Assembly: GCF_004342605.1 (NCBI RefSeq)
Contig: NZ_SLZL01000003.1
Location: 124,001-188,000 of the forward strand
Length of the DNA: 64,000 nucleotides
From: Caulobacter sp. BK020
GTDB lineage: Bacteria > Pseudomonadota > Alphaproteobacteria > Caulobacterales > Caulobacteraceae
Reading direction: 5' to 3'
Each line of letters opens with the position of its first letter. The stretch's first letter is position 1. Position numbers and translations under genes: made by a program. Under the pieces are notes generated by a model. It ran no database searches and had not been told where the DNA came from. It was given only the letters and a program-made list of their open reading frames with translations. This document shows positions 27,201-37,400 of the stretch, in pieces.

Positions 27201-28865
27201 GTGACGTCCTTGATCCGCAATGCCGACATTGATCGCCGCCGCCTGCTGGCCGGAGGGGCTGCGGCCACCGGCGTCCTGGCTCTGCCGATGGCCGCCTGCG
27301 CCGCCGACGCGCCGTCCGAGACCGTGGAGGTCCAGATCGCCGAGGGTCGGCTGCGCGGCGTACGGACCGGTGGCGTCGACGCCTACAAGGGCGTGCCCTA
27401 CGGAGCCAGCGTCTCGGGCGCGAACCGCTTCAAGCCGGCCCGGCCTGCGGCGCCGTGGAGCGGGGTGTTCGACGCCACCAAGCTCGGGACGCCGTCGCTG
27501 CAGGACCCGACCACGGTCTATGGCAAGAACGAGCCCGCGCCCGGCGAGGACTGCCTGGTGCTGAACGTCTGGACTCCGGCCGGCGGCGGCAAGGGACGAC
27601 CGGTGATGTTTTATAGCCATGGCGGCGGCTACACGACCGGCTCGGGCGGCAGCACGGCGCAGGACGGCTCGATGCTGGCCCGCGAGCACGACGTGGTGGT
27701 GGTGGCCACCAATCACCGGCTGGGCGTGCTGGGCTATCTCTATCTGGGCGAGCTGGGCGGGGCCGACTACGCCGGCTCGGGCAACCAGGGCCTGTCCGAT
27801 ATCGTGCTGGCCCTGAAGTGGGTGGCGCGCAACATCGCGGCGTTCGGCGGCGATCCCGGTAACGTGACGATCTTCGGCGAAAGCGGCGGCGGGGCCAAGA
27901 CGTCGTGCCTCTACGCCATGCCGTCGGTCGCGCCGCTGTTCGCCAGGGCGATCATCCAGAGCGGGCCGGTGGTACGGGTCTCGACCCCCGAGGTCGCGGC
28001 CCGGACGACTCGGATGTTCCTGGCCCAGCTGGGGATCACGCCGACCGACTGGCGCAAGGTGCTGGAGGTCCCCGCGCCGCAGATCCTGGCCGCCCAGAAG
28101 GCGCTGAACGCCCAGGTCAAGGGCGACAGCGGCGGCTGGAAGGGAATCCAGTCGCTCAATCCGGGGGCGTACGGCCCGATCGTCGACGGCGGCTTGCTGC
28201 CGCATCACCCGTTCGATCCGACCGCCCCGGCCAGCGCCGCCGACAAGCCGCTGATGATCGGCTGGCTGGACAACGAAGCGGCGTTCTTCGCCTGGACCGG
28301 CAAGGACGTCGAGGCGTTCCGGCTGGACGAGGCGGAGCTGAAGACGCGGCTGTCCGGGCGGTTCGGCGACAAGACCCAGGCCCTGATCGACGCCTACCGC
28401 TCCGACCGCCCCGGCGCGACGCCCAGCGAGGTCTACCTGGCGGCGGCCAGCTACTACGCCATGGGCGCCGGCTCGGTGCTGGCCGCGGAGCGCAAGGCCG
28501 TCCAAGGCCAGGCGCCGGTCTATGTCTACAACATCGCCTACCGTTCGAACCGCAGGATGGACGGGACCGATATCGAGCTGGGGTCCATGCACGCCAGCGA
28601 CATCCCCCTGGTGTTCAACACCGTCGCCTCGCCCGACACCCTGGCGGGCAGCCGGGCCGATCGTTTCGCCGCGGCGCGCAACGTCAGCACGATGTGGGCC
28701 AATTTCGCGCGCACGGGCCGGCCCGCCGCGCCGGGACAGCCGGCCTGGCCCGCCTATGATCTGAAGGCGCGCTCGACCATGGTGCTGGACGTGGCCTGCA
28801 CGGTGGTGTCGGACAGGTTCGGCGCGGAGCGGCGGGCTTGGGCGAAGGTGGATCCGGCAGGGTGA
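27201..28865 (+). CDS. Type-B carboxylesterase, Tat-exported
   Basis: A 554-residue alpha/beta-hydrolase. The GTG at 27201 is preferred to an in-frame TTG at 27183 because an AGGAG motif lies 6 nt upstream of the GTG. A twin-arginine signal (DRRRLLAGGAAATG) ends with MAAC, a possible lipobox, so it may be a Tat-exported lipoprotein. The family signature EDCLVLNVWTP lies near residue 115 and the nucleophile elbow FGESGGGAKTS near 225. Glu and His of the triad are expected in the C-terminal half (GSMHASDIP near 460). It would hydrolyse carboxylic esters in the periplasm. Substrate unknown. Confidence 0.9.
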   Translation: MTSLIRNADIDRRRLLAGGAAATGVLALPMAACAADAPSETVEVQIAEGRLRGVRTGGVDAYKGVPYGASVSGANRFKPARPAAPWSGVFDATKLGTPSLQDPTTVYGKNEPAPGEDCLVLNVWTPAGGGKGRPVMFYSHGGGYTTGSGGSTAQDGSMLAREHDVVVVATNHRLGVLGYLYLGELGGADYAGSGNQGLSDIVLALKWVARNIAAFGGDPGNVTIFGESGGGAKTSCLYAMPSVAPLFARAIIQSGPVVRVSTPEVAARTTRMFLAQLGITPTDWRKVLEVPAPQILAAQKALNAQVKGDSGGWKGIQSLNPGAYGPIVDGGLLPHHPFDPTAPASAADKPLMIGWLDNEAAFFAWTGKDVEAFRLDEAELKTRLSGRFGDKTQALIDAYRSDRPGATPSEVYLAAASYYAMGAGSVLAAERKAVQGQAPVYVYNIAYRSNRRMDGTDIELGSMHASDIPLVFNTVASPDTLAGSRADRFAAARNVSTMWANFARTGRPAAPGQPAWPAYDLKARSTMVLDVACTVVSDRFGAERRAWAKVDPAG

Positions 28866-28871
28866 GCAGGG

Positions 28872-30782
28872 CTATTCCGCCGCCTGCAGCCGCACCGGCG
28901 GCCTTGCCGTCGCAGTTCCGACCAGCGGCAGGCGCACCTGCACCAGGAGGCCCTCGCCCGGCAGGCTCAGCCGGATGTCGCCGCCGTGGGCGCGGACGAT
29001 GGAGCGGGCGGAACTGAGGCCCAGGCCCACGCCCTGCTTGCTGGAGGTGCGGGCCTCGACCCCGCGGTAGAAGGGCGTGAACACCCGCTCCAGCTCTTCG
29101 GGCTCCAGGCCCGGCCCGCGGTCGCGGATCTCGACCACCGTCTCGTCGTCCTCGACGCGCAGGGCGACCCGGGCGCTGTCGCCATACTTGACGGCGTTGT
29201 CGAGCAGGTTGGCGAACACCCGCTGCAGGCCCAGCACCGACACCTCGACCTCGGCCGGTTCGCCCGGGGCCAGGGCCACGTCGGCGCCGGTGACCTCGGC
29301 CTCGTCGATCACGCATTCCAGCAGCGAGCGCAGGTCGACCCGCTGGCGGGCGCCGGCCTCCGCGTCCTCGCGCATGAAGGCCAGGACCGAGGTGATCATC
29401 GCCTCCATCTGGTCCAGGTCCTGGCCGATCTCGCGGCGCAGCGACGGCGAGGCGCGTTCCAGGCGAAAGCGCAGGCGGGCCAGGGGCGTGCGCAGGTCGT
29501 GCGAGATGGCGCCGATCATCGCCGTGCGGTCGGTGATGTAGCGGCTCAGCCGCCCCTGCATGGCGTTGAAGGCCCGGGCGGCGCGGCCGATCTCGGCGGG
29601 ACCGTCGGCGACGAGCACCGGCGAGGCCGGGTCGCGGCCCAGTTGTTCGGCGGCGGCGGCGAAGCCGGCCAGGGGCGCGGCCAGGCGGCGGGCGAAGATC
29701 CAGCCCAGCGGCGCGACCACGGCCAGGGACAGGGCGAACCACATCAGCACCCGACGCTGCCAGCTGTTGGGGAAGGCCTCCGGTTGCGGTCGCAGGGTCG
29801 TCCACTGGTTGGGACCGACGCGCAGGGCGGCCACGAAGTCGCCTTCGATGAACGGCGGCGGGGCCAAGCCGAACAGGCTGCGCGCCGCCGGCGCCGCCAG
29901 GGGACGGCCGACCGTCGCCTCCGGTTCGGGCTGGGGCCTGGCCGGCGGCGGCGAAGGCATCGGGAGGGCGACGTGCGGCGCCGCCTGGACCGGTTCGGTG
30001 ACCGGGGCGGTCGCGGTCAGGGGCTGGGGCGGCGTCGGGCGCTTCAGCGGAGTCGGTTCGCGCGCGACGGCGTCGGCCACCGGATCCAGGGGCGGGGCCG
30101 GCGGGGCCGGGCCGCGCAGCGAGTCGGGCAGGGTCATCGGCCGCGAGCGGAACGGCGCGGCGAACAGCGGGTCGGTCGACGACGCGCCGCTGAAGACCCG
30201 CTGGCCGGCGGCGGCGCGCATCGCCCCATCGGCCGGAAAACTCTGGCGGATCTGGACGCCGCCCATTCCAGGCCCCATCGGCCCCATGCCGCCGCGCAGG
30301 CCGCCGACCCCGCCCGGCCCGGGGCCGGGCGGCAGGGTCTGGGCCTCGGCGTCGGTGGTGAGCAGCAGGGCCAGAGGCGAGCGTCCAGGACGACGGCTCT
30401 CGGCGCCGGCGAACGGCGGCGGGGCGTAGAACAGCAGGCGGACGTCCTCGCGCGGCGCGTTCAGCAGGCGGGCGAGATCGGCGCGGGCCGGCTCGGAAGC
30501 CACCCAGCCGGGGCTCTGCAGACTGGGCGGCTGGGTCTCGACCGTGCGGACCAGGGGGCGGTCGGCGTCGTCGTCGGGCACGGCCCCGCGCAGGCCGGCG
30601 GCGATGTCGGCCAGGCTGTGGTGCATCGGCGGGGCCGGCGGCAGCAGCACGGTCAGCCCCAGGGTCACGGTCTGGGCCGCCACCAGCCCGGCCAACAAGA
30701 GGGCCATCACCTGGACGGCGATCGGCGGGCTGGGCCACCGGCGCAGGAGGACCTTTCCCGCCAGGCGACTCCAGGCCGTCAT
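28872..30782 (-). CDS. Sensor histidine kinase with long proline-rich periplasmic domain
   Basis: A 636-residue kinase paired with the next gene. Membrane helices lie near residues 22-46 and 345-363. The roughly 300-residue periplasmic part has a Gly/Met/Pro-rich stretch near 151-176 and is strongly Pro-rich from about 222 to 312, with no recognisable sensor fold. A HAMP segment follows (RRLAAPLAGFAAAAEQLGRD). The phospho-acceptor is His428 in AISHDLRTPLARLRFRLE, and the ATPase domain has NLLDNAVKYG, DRGPGLEPEE and GVGLGLSSAR. The catalytic half is close to EnvZ-like and other OmpR-partner kinases. Its start overlaps the regulator stop by ATGA. Confidence 0.9.
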   Translation of the reverse strand: MTAWSRLAGKVLLRRWPSPPIAVQVMALLLAGLVAAQTVTLGLTVLLPPAPPMHHSLADIAAGLRGAVPDDDADRPLVRTVETQPPSLQSPGWVASEPARADLARLLNAPREDVRLLFYAPPPFAGAESRRPGRSPLALLLTTDAEAQTLPPGPGPGGVGGLRGGMGPMGPGMGGVQIRQSFPADGAMRAAAGQRVFSGASSTDPLFAAPFRSRPMTLPDSLRGPAPPAPPLDPVADAVAREPTPLKRPTPPQPLTATAPVTEPVQAAPHVALPMPSPPPARPQPEPEATVGRPLAAPAARSLFGLAPPPFIEGDFVAALRVGPNQWTTLRPQPEAFPNSWQRRVLMWFALSLAVVAPLGWIFARRLAAPLAGFAAAAEQLGRDPASPVLVADGPAEIGRAARAFNAMQGRLSRYITDRTAMIGAISHDLRTPLARLRFRLERASPSLRREIGQDLDQMEAMITSVLAFMREDAEAGARQRVDLRSLLECVIDEAEVTGADVALAPGEPAEVEVSVLGLQRVFANLLDNAVKYGDSARVALRVEDDETVVEIRDRGPGLEPEELERVFTPFYRGVEARTSSKQGVGLGLSSARSIVRAHGGDIRLSLPGEGLLVQVRLPLVGTATARPPVRLQAAE

Positions 30783-31510
30783 TCCAGCGTGACCTTGGCG
30801 TCCAGCATGTAGCCCATGCCGCGATAGGTGCGGATCAGGGGCTGCTCGGACTGGGCTTCGATCTTGCGGCGCAGGCGACTGATGTGCAGATCGACGCGGC
30901 GGCCCAGGTTCTCGACCGCCTCGCCGGCGATGATGGTCAGGAGCTCGTCGCGCGACACCACCGAGCGGGCGTGGTCGGCCAGGGTCGACAGGATGGTGAA
31001 CTCGCCCGGGGTCAGCAGCAGCAGCACGCCGTTGGGCGCGGTCAGCTGGCGGGCGGCGGCGTCCAGCCGGAAGCCGGCGAACAGTCGCACATGGCTGCGC
31101 GGACCCTTGCCCCCGGCCCGCCGGCGCAGCAGGGCCTTGACCCGGGCCAGCAGCTCGCGCGGGGGGATCGGCTTGACCACATAATCGTCCGCGCCCAGCT
31201 CCAGCCCGACGATGCGGTCGACGGGGTCGCCGAGGGCGCTGAGCAGCAGGATCGCCGGCCCCTCGGTCCCGGACACCTGGCGGCACAGCGACAGGCCGTT
31301 CTCGCCGGGCAAGTTGACGTCCAGCACCAGCACATCGACGGGACGCGTCTCCAGCACCGCGCGGGCGGCGGGCACGTCGGCGGCCTGGCGCACGGTATAG
31401 CCCTGGCCGGCCAGGTAGCCGGCCATCTCAGCCCGCAGCACGTCGTCGTCCTCGACCAGCAGGACGGTGGCGGTCTCGGCGAGGGCGTTCAGGGTCATGA
31501 GGGCGGACAT
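30779..31510 (-). CDS. OmpR-family response regulator
   Basis: A 243-residue regulator. The receiver has the acidic pocket VEDDD, phospho-acceptor Asp64 in LVLDVNLPGENG, and Lys in YVVKPIPPREL. The C-terminal winged helix (about 140-240) has LLTPGEFTILSTLADH, RRVDLHISRLRRKIE and IRTYRGMGYML, as in OmpR/PhoB proteins. It is first in a two-gene operon with the kinase; the ATGA overlap implies coupled translation. The target genes are not evident; the adjacent esterase gene points toward it, not away. Confidence 0.94.
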   Translation of the reverse strand: MSALMTLNALAETATVLLVEDDDVLRAEMAGYLAGQGYTVRQAADVPAARAVLETRPVDVLVLDVNLPGENGLSLCRQVSGTEGPAILLLSALGDPVDRIVGLELGADDYVVKPIPPRELLARVKALLRRRAGGKGPRSHVRLFAGFRLDAAARQLTAPNGVLLLLTPGEFTILSTLADHARSVVSRDELLTIIAGEAVENLGRRVDLHISRLRRKIEAQSEQPLIRTYRGMGYMLDAKVTLE

Positions 31511-31679
31511 ACAGCCAGATTATGTTCGCGCCTGGACCTTGGCCATGAGCGAAGCGTCGCGGAGGCGCGACTGTCAGGCTTCCAGGCGCCCTTTTTGGCG
31601 CCGGTTTGTATCGGGGCGAAACAGGACGGCATTGAACAGAAACATTCGCGCTTTGAGCACGGCGCATCCGGAAGGCGGA

Positions 31680-32279
31680 CTATTGCGGCCCTCGCGCCAG
31701 CGCCGCGACATAGGCCTCCATCAGCCGCACCAGCTCATCCTCCAGCTTGGCCGGGTCCAGCGCAAGATCGGGTTCGGCCGCCGCGGCGCGCAGCAGGCCG
31801 ACCGCGGCGTGGGTCAGGACGAAGGCCGACTCGTTGGTCAGGGCGATCTCCAGCCGCGCCCGGCCGGCGATGGCGGCGAGGAAGGCCTGGTGGTGGTGCG
31901 CCAGCATCCCGTCCTTGCCCTTCTGGAACAAGGCCTCGAACAGGACCTGGCCGGTGGCGGGCGAGCCTTCCACGCCCTTCATCAGGGAGCGGACGATCGT
32001 GCGCACGGCGCCGATGTCCGGGCGCTCGATCACCGTCTCGGCGATGGCGTCGCGGACGCTGGCGGCGCTGCGCTGGGCCAGGGCGGCCAGGATGTCCTGC
32101 TTGCCGGCGAAATACTGGTAGAGCGTGCCGATGCTGACCCCGGCCCGTTCGGCGATGCGATTGGTGGTCAGCCGGTCGACCCCGTCGGCCTCGAGAAGTT
32201 GAAAGGTGGCGTCGAGGATCGCGTCGATCGTCGATTCCGAGCGGGCCTGGCGCGGCGTTCTGCGTTGTCTTTCAACCAC
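31680..32279 (-). CDS. TetR-family transcriptional regulator
   Basis: A 199-residue repressor read from a GTG at 32279, with AGGGGTAG a short way upstream. The N-terminal helix-turn-helix is classic (STIDAILDATFQLLEADG, then NRIAERAGVSIGTLYQYFAGKQDIL). The C-terminal ligand domain shows no recognised signature. It diverges from a DUF2236 gene across about 125 bp, the usual layout for a repressor that controls its neighbour and itself. Confidence 0.92.
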   Translation of the reverse strand: MVERQRRTPRQARSESTIDAILDATFQLLEADGVDRLTTNRIAERAGVSIGTLYQYFAGKQDILAALAQRSAASVRDAIAETVIERPDIGAVRTIVRSLMKGVEGSPATGQVLFEALFQKGKDGMLAHHHQAFLAAIAGRARLEIALTNESAFVLTHAAVGLLRAAAAEPDLALDPAKLEDELVRLMEAYVAALARGPQ

Positions 32280-32404
32280 TTGCTACCCCTGGTGCGCCGC
32301 CCGGCCCCGTCGCGCGAAGGCGAGTAGGAACCTGAACGACGCTTACATAACCTTTGCGACGACACCAGGGGCCGCCCGTCGCGGCGGCAAGCTCAGGAGC
32401 GCCG

Positions 32405-33721
32405 ATGAGCCTCTCCATCGATCAGGTCCGCGCCAAGGTGGCGTCGCAGAAGACGCTGCTGCCGGCGCTGTACGGCGACATTGATTTCGACGCCGCCCCC
32501 GAGCGCTTCACGCCGGACGCGTCCAAGGCCGTGGTGCGCGATCGCATGCCGCTGGGCGTGGCGGTGACACAGGACGACCTGGACCGCATCCAGGCCTATA
32601 CGATGCTGGGCGACGTCGTCGCCGACGCCTACGCCGCCCTGATCCCGCAGTACGGCTTTCGCCGGCTGATCGACATGCTGGTCACGGCCTGCGAGCACGG
32701 TGTCGAGGCCGTGGCCGCCGCGCCGCCGGAGCTGGCCGCCTTCGTCGCCGACATGGAGGCCAAGCCCGACTGGATCGACATGGACCTGGTGCGCGAAGGG
32801 GCCCGGCTGGACCTCAACGCCATGGCTCATCTCGCGCCCTTCGCGATCCGCAGCGCGTTCGTGGCCACCTTCCTGAACAAGTACTCGGCCCTGCCCATGG
32901 CCCTGACCGGGGCCCTAACCAACGACACCGCCGCCCGGCGGGTCAACGAGACCGCGACCTTCTTCACCACCACGGTCCTGCCCGGCGCGCTGGAGCGCCA
33001 CGGGGCCGGGTTCAAGGCCGCGGCCATGGTGCGGTTGATGCATTCGATGGTGCGGTTCAACGCCCTGCGGTCGGGCCGCTGGGACGCGTCGGTCTATGGC
33101 GTGCCGATCCCCCAGGTCGACCAGATGCCGGCCGGCCTGATCCCGATCTACCTGATGGCGTTCAAGATGCTGCGCCAGGGCCGCCGCCGGTTCACCGCCC
33201 AGGAGCGGGCCAAGGTCGAGCTGGCGCGCTACCGCTGCTTCCTGCTGGGCCTGCCGCGCGACCTGCTGGCCGACACGCCCGAGGGGATCGTCCGGGCCAT
33301 GACCGCCCGCGACTCCACCCTGCGCCAGGGCTTCGACGATCAGACCTGCGGCGCGCTGATCCGCGCTACTCTGGCCGCCTATCTGCCGCCCGACCGATCG
33401 CTGGCCAATCGCCTGCACGACCGCGTCGAGCGTCGGTTCGCCAAGGCCTTCTTCCTGCGCCACTTCATGCGGGGCGACAGGGCGGCGGCGGCCCGGATGG
33501 GGATCGAGGTGGACCTGGCCGATCGGCTGGTCTTCGCGACGGTGGCCGCAGGCGTGACGCTGCGGATGGCCGCCTTCGACGTCGGGCTCCAGGTCCCGGG
33601 CCTGCGCGGGGCGGCCGATACGGTTCTGGAACGTCGGGTCCGCAAGCTGCTGGTCCGCTACGGCCACGCCGACTATGTGACCGACGCCACGCGGTACCGA
33701 CCGGCGCACGCGGCGGCCTAG
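32405..33721 (+). CDS. DUF2236 / MpaB-Lcp-type oxygenase-like protein
   Basis: A 438-residue protein of the oxygenase-MpaB/DUF2236 family, related to the haem-b latex-clearing proteins. The ATG at 32405 follows CAGGAG; an upstream in-frame start at 32354 is less likely. The conserved helical core includes FLNKYSALPMALTGAL, NETATFFTTTVLPG and the histidine motif MVRLMHSMVRFNALRSG, where His is the expected haem ligand. Family members are often divergent from TetR regulators, as here. The substrate is unknown, and no redox partner gene is adjacent. A haem-dependent oxygenase role is inferred from family only. Confidence 0.8.
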   Translation: MSLSIDQVRAKVASQKTLLPALYGDIDFDAAPERFTPDASKAVVRDRMPLGVAVTQDDLDRIQAYTMLGDVVADAYAALIPQYGFRRLIDMLVTACEHGVEAVAAAPPELAAFVADMEAKPDWIDMDLVREGARLDLNAMAHLAPFAIRSAFVATFLNKYSALPMALTGALTNDTAARRVNETATFFTTTVLPGALERHGAGFKAAAMVRLMHSMVRFNALRSGRWDASVYGVPIPQVDQMPAGLIPIYLMAFKMLRQGRRRFTAQERAKVELARYRCFLLGLPRDLLADTPEGIVRAMTARDSTLRQGFDDQTCGALIRATLAAYLPPDRSLANRLHDRVERRFAKAFFLRHFMRGDRAAAARMGIEVDLADRLVFATVAAGVTLRMAAFDVGLQVPGLRGAADTVLERRVRKLLVRYGHADYVTDATRYRPAHAAA

Positions 33722-33761
33722 GCTGCTTGCCCCGACCTTCATGCGAACCCGGCGGCGGGCC

Positions 33762-34487
33762 TCACCCCTCCACCCGCTCCACCCGCGCTGCGAAGATGTA
33801 GCCCAAGTGGCGGACGGTGCGGATCAGTCCGGCCCCGCCGTCGATGCGGTCGAGCTTGCTGCGCAGCCGGCTGATGGCGACATTGACCTGCTGCGGCGCG
33901 GGGCGGGCGTGGGCGTCCGGCGGGCCCTGGCGTAGGGCGTCGCGGGTCAGAACCTGGTTGGGCTTGTCGACCAGGGCCCACAGCACCAGGAACTCGGCGG
34001 TCGACAGCGGCACCGGCCGGTCGCGCGGATCGAACAGGTCCTGGGTGGCGACGTTCAGCCGCCAGCCGTCGAACCGATAGACCGCCGGGGCCGCGCGGGC
34101 CGTCTCGTCGTGGCGCGCGTCGTCGTGGCGGCGCAACACCGCCTTGACCCGGGCCAGCAGTTCGCGTGGGCGGTAGGGCTTGACCACATAGTCGTCGGCC
34201 CCGAGCTCCAGCCCCACCACCACGTCGCATTCCTCGTCCGAATCCGAGACCATCATGATCGCCGGCGGGGAGGGCAGGCTGAGCAGGCGCGAGCAGACCG
34301 ACAGCCCCGAGGCGTCGGGCAGCATCATGTCCAACATCACCAGGTTGACCTGGGTCTCGCGCAGGATCTGCTCCATCTCGCGGGCGCTGCCGGCCCCCAG
34401 CGTGGTCAGACCGTAGCCGGCCAGCAGACCGGTCATGTCATGGCGGGCGACTGGGTCGCCGTCGAGGATCAGGATGCGCTTGTCCAT
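33762..34487 (-). CDS. Orphan OmpR-family response regulator
   Basis: A 241-residue regulator beginning MDKRILILDGDP. The receiver has Asp53 or nearby in LVMLDMMLPDASG, and Lys in YVVKPYRPREL. The C-terminal winged helix has PLSTAEFLVLWALVDK, VNVAISRLRSKLD and IRTVRHLGYIFAARV, with a somewhat unusual recognition region rich in Pro (RQGPPDAHARPAP). No kinase gene is nearby. It starts 2 bp after the autotransporter stop, so it must be translated from the autotransporter mRNA. Confidence 0.9.
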   Translation of the reverse strand: MDKRILILDGDPVARHDMTGLLAGYGLTTLGAGSAREMEQILRETQVNLVMLDMMLPDASGLSVCSRLLSLPSPPAIMMVSDSDEECDVVVGLELGADDYVVKPYRPRELLARVKAVLRRHDDARHDETARAAPAVYRFDGWRLNVATQDLFDPRDRPVPLSTAEFLVLWALVDKPNQVLTRDALRQGPPDAHARPAPQQVNVAISRLRSKLDRIDGGAGLIRTVRHLGYIFAARVERVEG

Positions 34488-34489
34488 GG

Positions 34490-37400
34490 TCAGAACATCG
34501 CCCTTCCGCTTAGTCGCAGGGTGTACTTGGTCTGCTTGCGCGAGGCCTCGGCCCCGCCTTCCAGGGCCAGGTAGGACAGGTTCGAACCGGCCCGGAGGGC
34601 GAAGCCCAGGGTGGCCGCGCCGCTCTTGTCGTCCGAGGCGACCAGGGTGAACGGCGTGCCGCCCGTGAAACTGGCGATCGTGTCGCCCATGGCGCCGGCC
34701 AGGGTCCGGCGATAGCCGACCCGCAGCTCGGGCCGCACCCAGACGTCCTTGCCGTACTGCCTGCCCAGCACCAGGCCCAGCTCGCCGCTGAGGTTGTCGG
34801 CCTTGCGCGAGGCCACGGTCAGGTCGAAGCCCGAACCGCCGCCGTGCTCCTTGCGCTCGCCCTCCCACAGCCAGACATAGTCCAGCCGAGCCTCGGGCCG
34901 CAGATAGACCTCGCCCAGCCGGGCCTCGTAGGCCAGGCCCGCGAAGGCGTTGGCGATCATGCCGTTCCAGGCGGCGGTGTTGGTCAGCTTGACGTCCGCC
35001 GCGCCGTCGCCGTCGACATCCTCGCTGAGGAAGGTCCGGTCGCCGTTGAAGCGGCTGTAGCCGACCCCGCCGCCCAGGTTGAATCGCCAGCCGCCCACTG
35101 ACCGGCGCCAGTAGAGTCCGGCCTGCAGCATCGAGGCGGTGGTCTTCTCGCCGGCCTTGGCGACGGTGTCGTGCTCTTCCAGGCTGACCGCCGCCAGGGT
35201 GACGCCCAGCGCGCCGCCAGCGTCGCCCATGGCCTCGTAGCCGGTGACCACGCCGACGGCCTGGGTGTCGGAGCCCTGGGTGTCACCGTCCTCGCGGCGG
35301 ACCAGGGCGTTGATCTCCTGCACCCAGACGCTGTCGGGCCCATAGCGGTCGCCCAGGTCCGGGCGATTGGCGGTGGCGGCCGAGATCTGCTGCTGCACGG
35401 TCTGCAGGGCCGAGAACAGTCCCTCGCCCTGGCTGGGCAGCATCTGGTCATAGAGGTTGAAGAAGCCGTCGCGGGAGCTCTGGTTCAGGAAGGCGCTGGC
35501 GACGTCGGTGTTGTTCGACAGGGCCGCGAACACCGCGTCATAGGCGCTGGCCTGGCTGCGGGACATCGCCGCTTCCGACGCCGTGCGCCGCCGCACGTCG
35601 ATGTCGATGTCGTTGCCCGACGCGTAGGCGTTGGCGACGTACAGGTAGGAGGTGTGGCCCAGCAGGTCCTGGTTGATCGTCCCGGCGGTCAGGTTGCCAG
35701 CCTGGATCACCGTGTAGGTCGTCGGGGCGGTCAGCAGACTCTTGAAGTTCAGGCCCAGGGTCGCGCCGGTCTCGATCGTCGCCGTGTCGACCACCAGCCG
35801 GGTCTGGGTTCCAGCGGTAGGATCGATCGAGAACACCAGGGTGCTGTCGGCGCCCAGGGTCAGGCTGGTGGCCTTGACGGTCTCGGTGTTGGTCAGGCCC
35901 AGCGAGCCGTTGCCGATCCGGATGTCCAGCAGGCCGTCGCTGTCGGTCAGGGCGCCGATCATGTAGCCGGTCCCGTCGATGGTCAGGCTGTCGGCTCCCG
36001 CGCCAAACGAAACGTCGCCGATCAGGCCGCCGTTCAGGATCGACAGGCTGTCGGCGCCGGAGCCGAACAGCACCTTGCCGCGGATCAGCGGCTCGTCGGC
36101 GTCGTCCACCCCGTCGCCGTCCGCATCGGCGTCGGCCACGTCATCGTCGCCATCATCGCCGTCGTTGACGCCGCTCTGGACGATGGTCACCCCGGTGGTG
36201 TTCTTCGAGACGTCGATGGCCGTGGCCGCGCCGTGGACGACCTCGTTGCTGGCGTCGGTGTCGGTGTCGTCGGTGTCGTATTCGTCGTCGGTGGCGACGA
36301 CATAGGCGGTGATCCTGCCGGTATTGGTGATGGTCCTCAGGCCGCCGCTGTCGTCGATGATGGCGTAGGACGAGCCGCCCTCGCCCGAGACGGTGGCGCT
36401 GATCGTTCCGGCGTTGGTCACGCTGGTCATGCTGGCGCCGGACGCGATGCTCAGGGCCGTGGCGGTCACGGCGGTGTCGCCGGTCACCGAGGCGCTGAGG
36501 GAGCCGGTGTTCCACAGGGTGTCGGCGGTGGCGCCGGCGTTCAGCTTCAGGCCCACGGCGTCGCCCTCATAGGCGCTGGCCGAGATCGAGCCGGTCAGCT
36601 TCACGCCGCCGGTGATCAGGGTCGACAGGCCCGCGTCGCCGCCCAGCTGTACGCCGGTGGCGCTGATTCCGTCATGAACGCCCGCCGCCGTCACCGAGCC
36701 CTTGATGATCAGGCCATAGGCGTCGTCGCCCGTCCCCACCGCGCCCAAGGTCACCGCGCGGGTGTCCGAGCCGATCAGCAGGGCCGGGGCCGAGCCGTAG
36801 GCGGTGACCGAGGCCGTGCCCTCGCTGCTGTCGGTGACGCCGTCGCCGTCCTCGTCGTCGGAGGTGTCGTCGTTGGTGTCGGTGGGCGGCGCGTCCAGCA
36901 GCACGCCGTCGGCGACGTCGGCCGTGACCTTCACCCCGCCGCCGCCCTGCAGCAGGTCGTCGGCGTCCAGCAGGGCCTCGTCGTCCGGGTCGGAATAGCG
37001 CGAGGTGACCCGATAACCGGTCGAATAGACCGAGCCCTGGATGACCACCGCCCCGCCGATGTCGCCGTCGACCGCCAGGCCGACACTGCCGCCGCCCAGC
37101 ACGCTGATCGAGCCGTTGCTGGTCAGGCCGCCGCTGATCGTCCCGGTGGTGTGGATCCCGTAGCTTCGATCGCCGGTGACGCTGATCGAGCCGCCGTGGA
37201 CCAGCGAGCCGGTCAGGGGCGCTTCCAGGCTGACGCCCGCCGAGTCGTTGCCCTCGATCGTGATCGCCCCCGACGAGTCGTTGGTGAGGGTCCCGACGAA
37301 CGGATCGGCCCCGGTCAGGCGGATGCCGTAGCGGCCCGAACCCTTGGCGAACGCGCCGTCATAGTCGCCGTCGCTGTCGTCGTCGGTATAGGTGTAGTCC

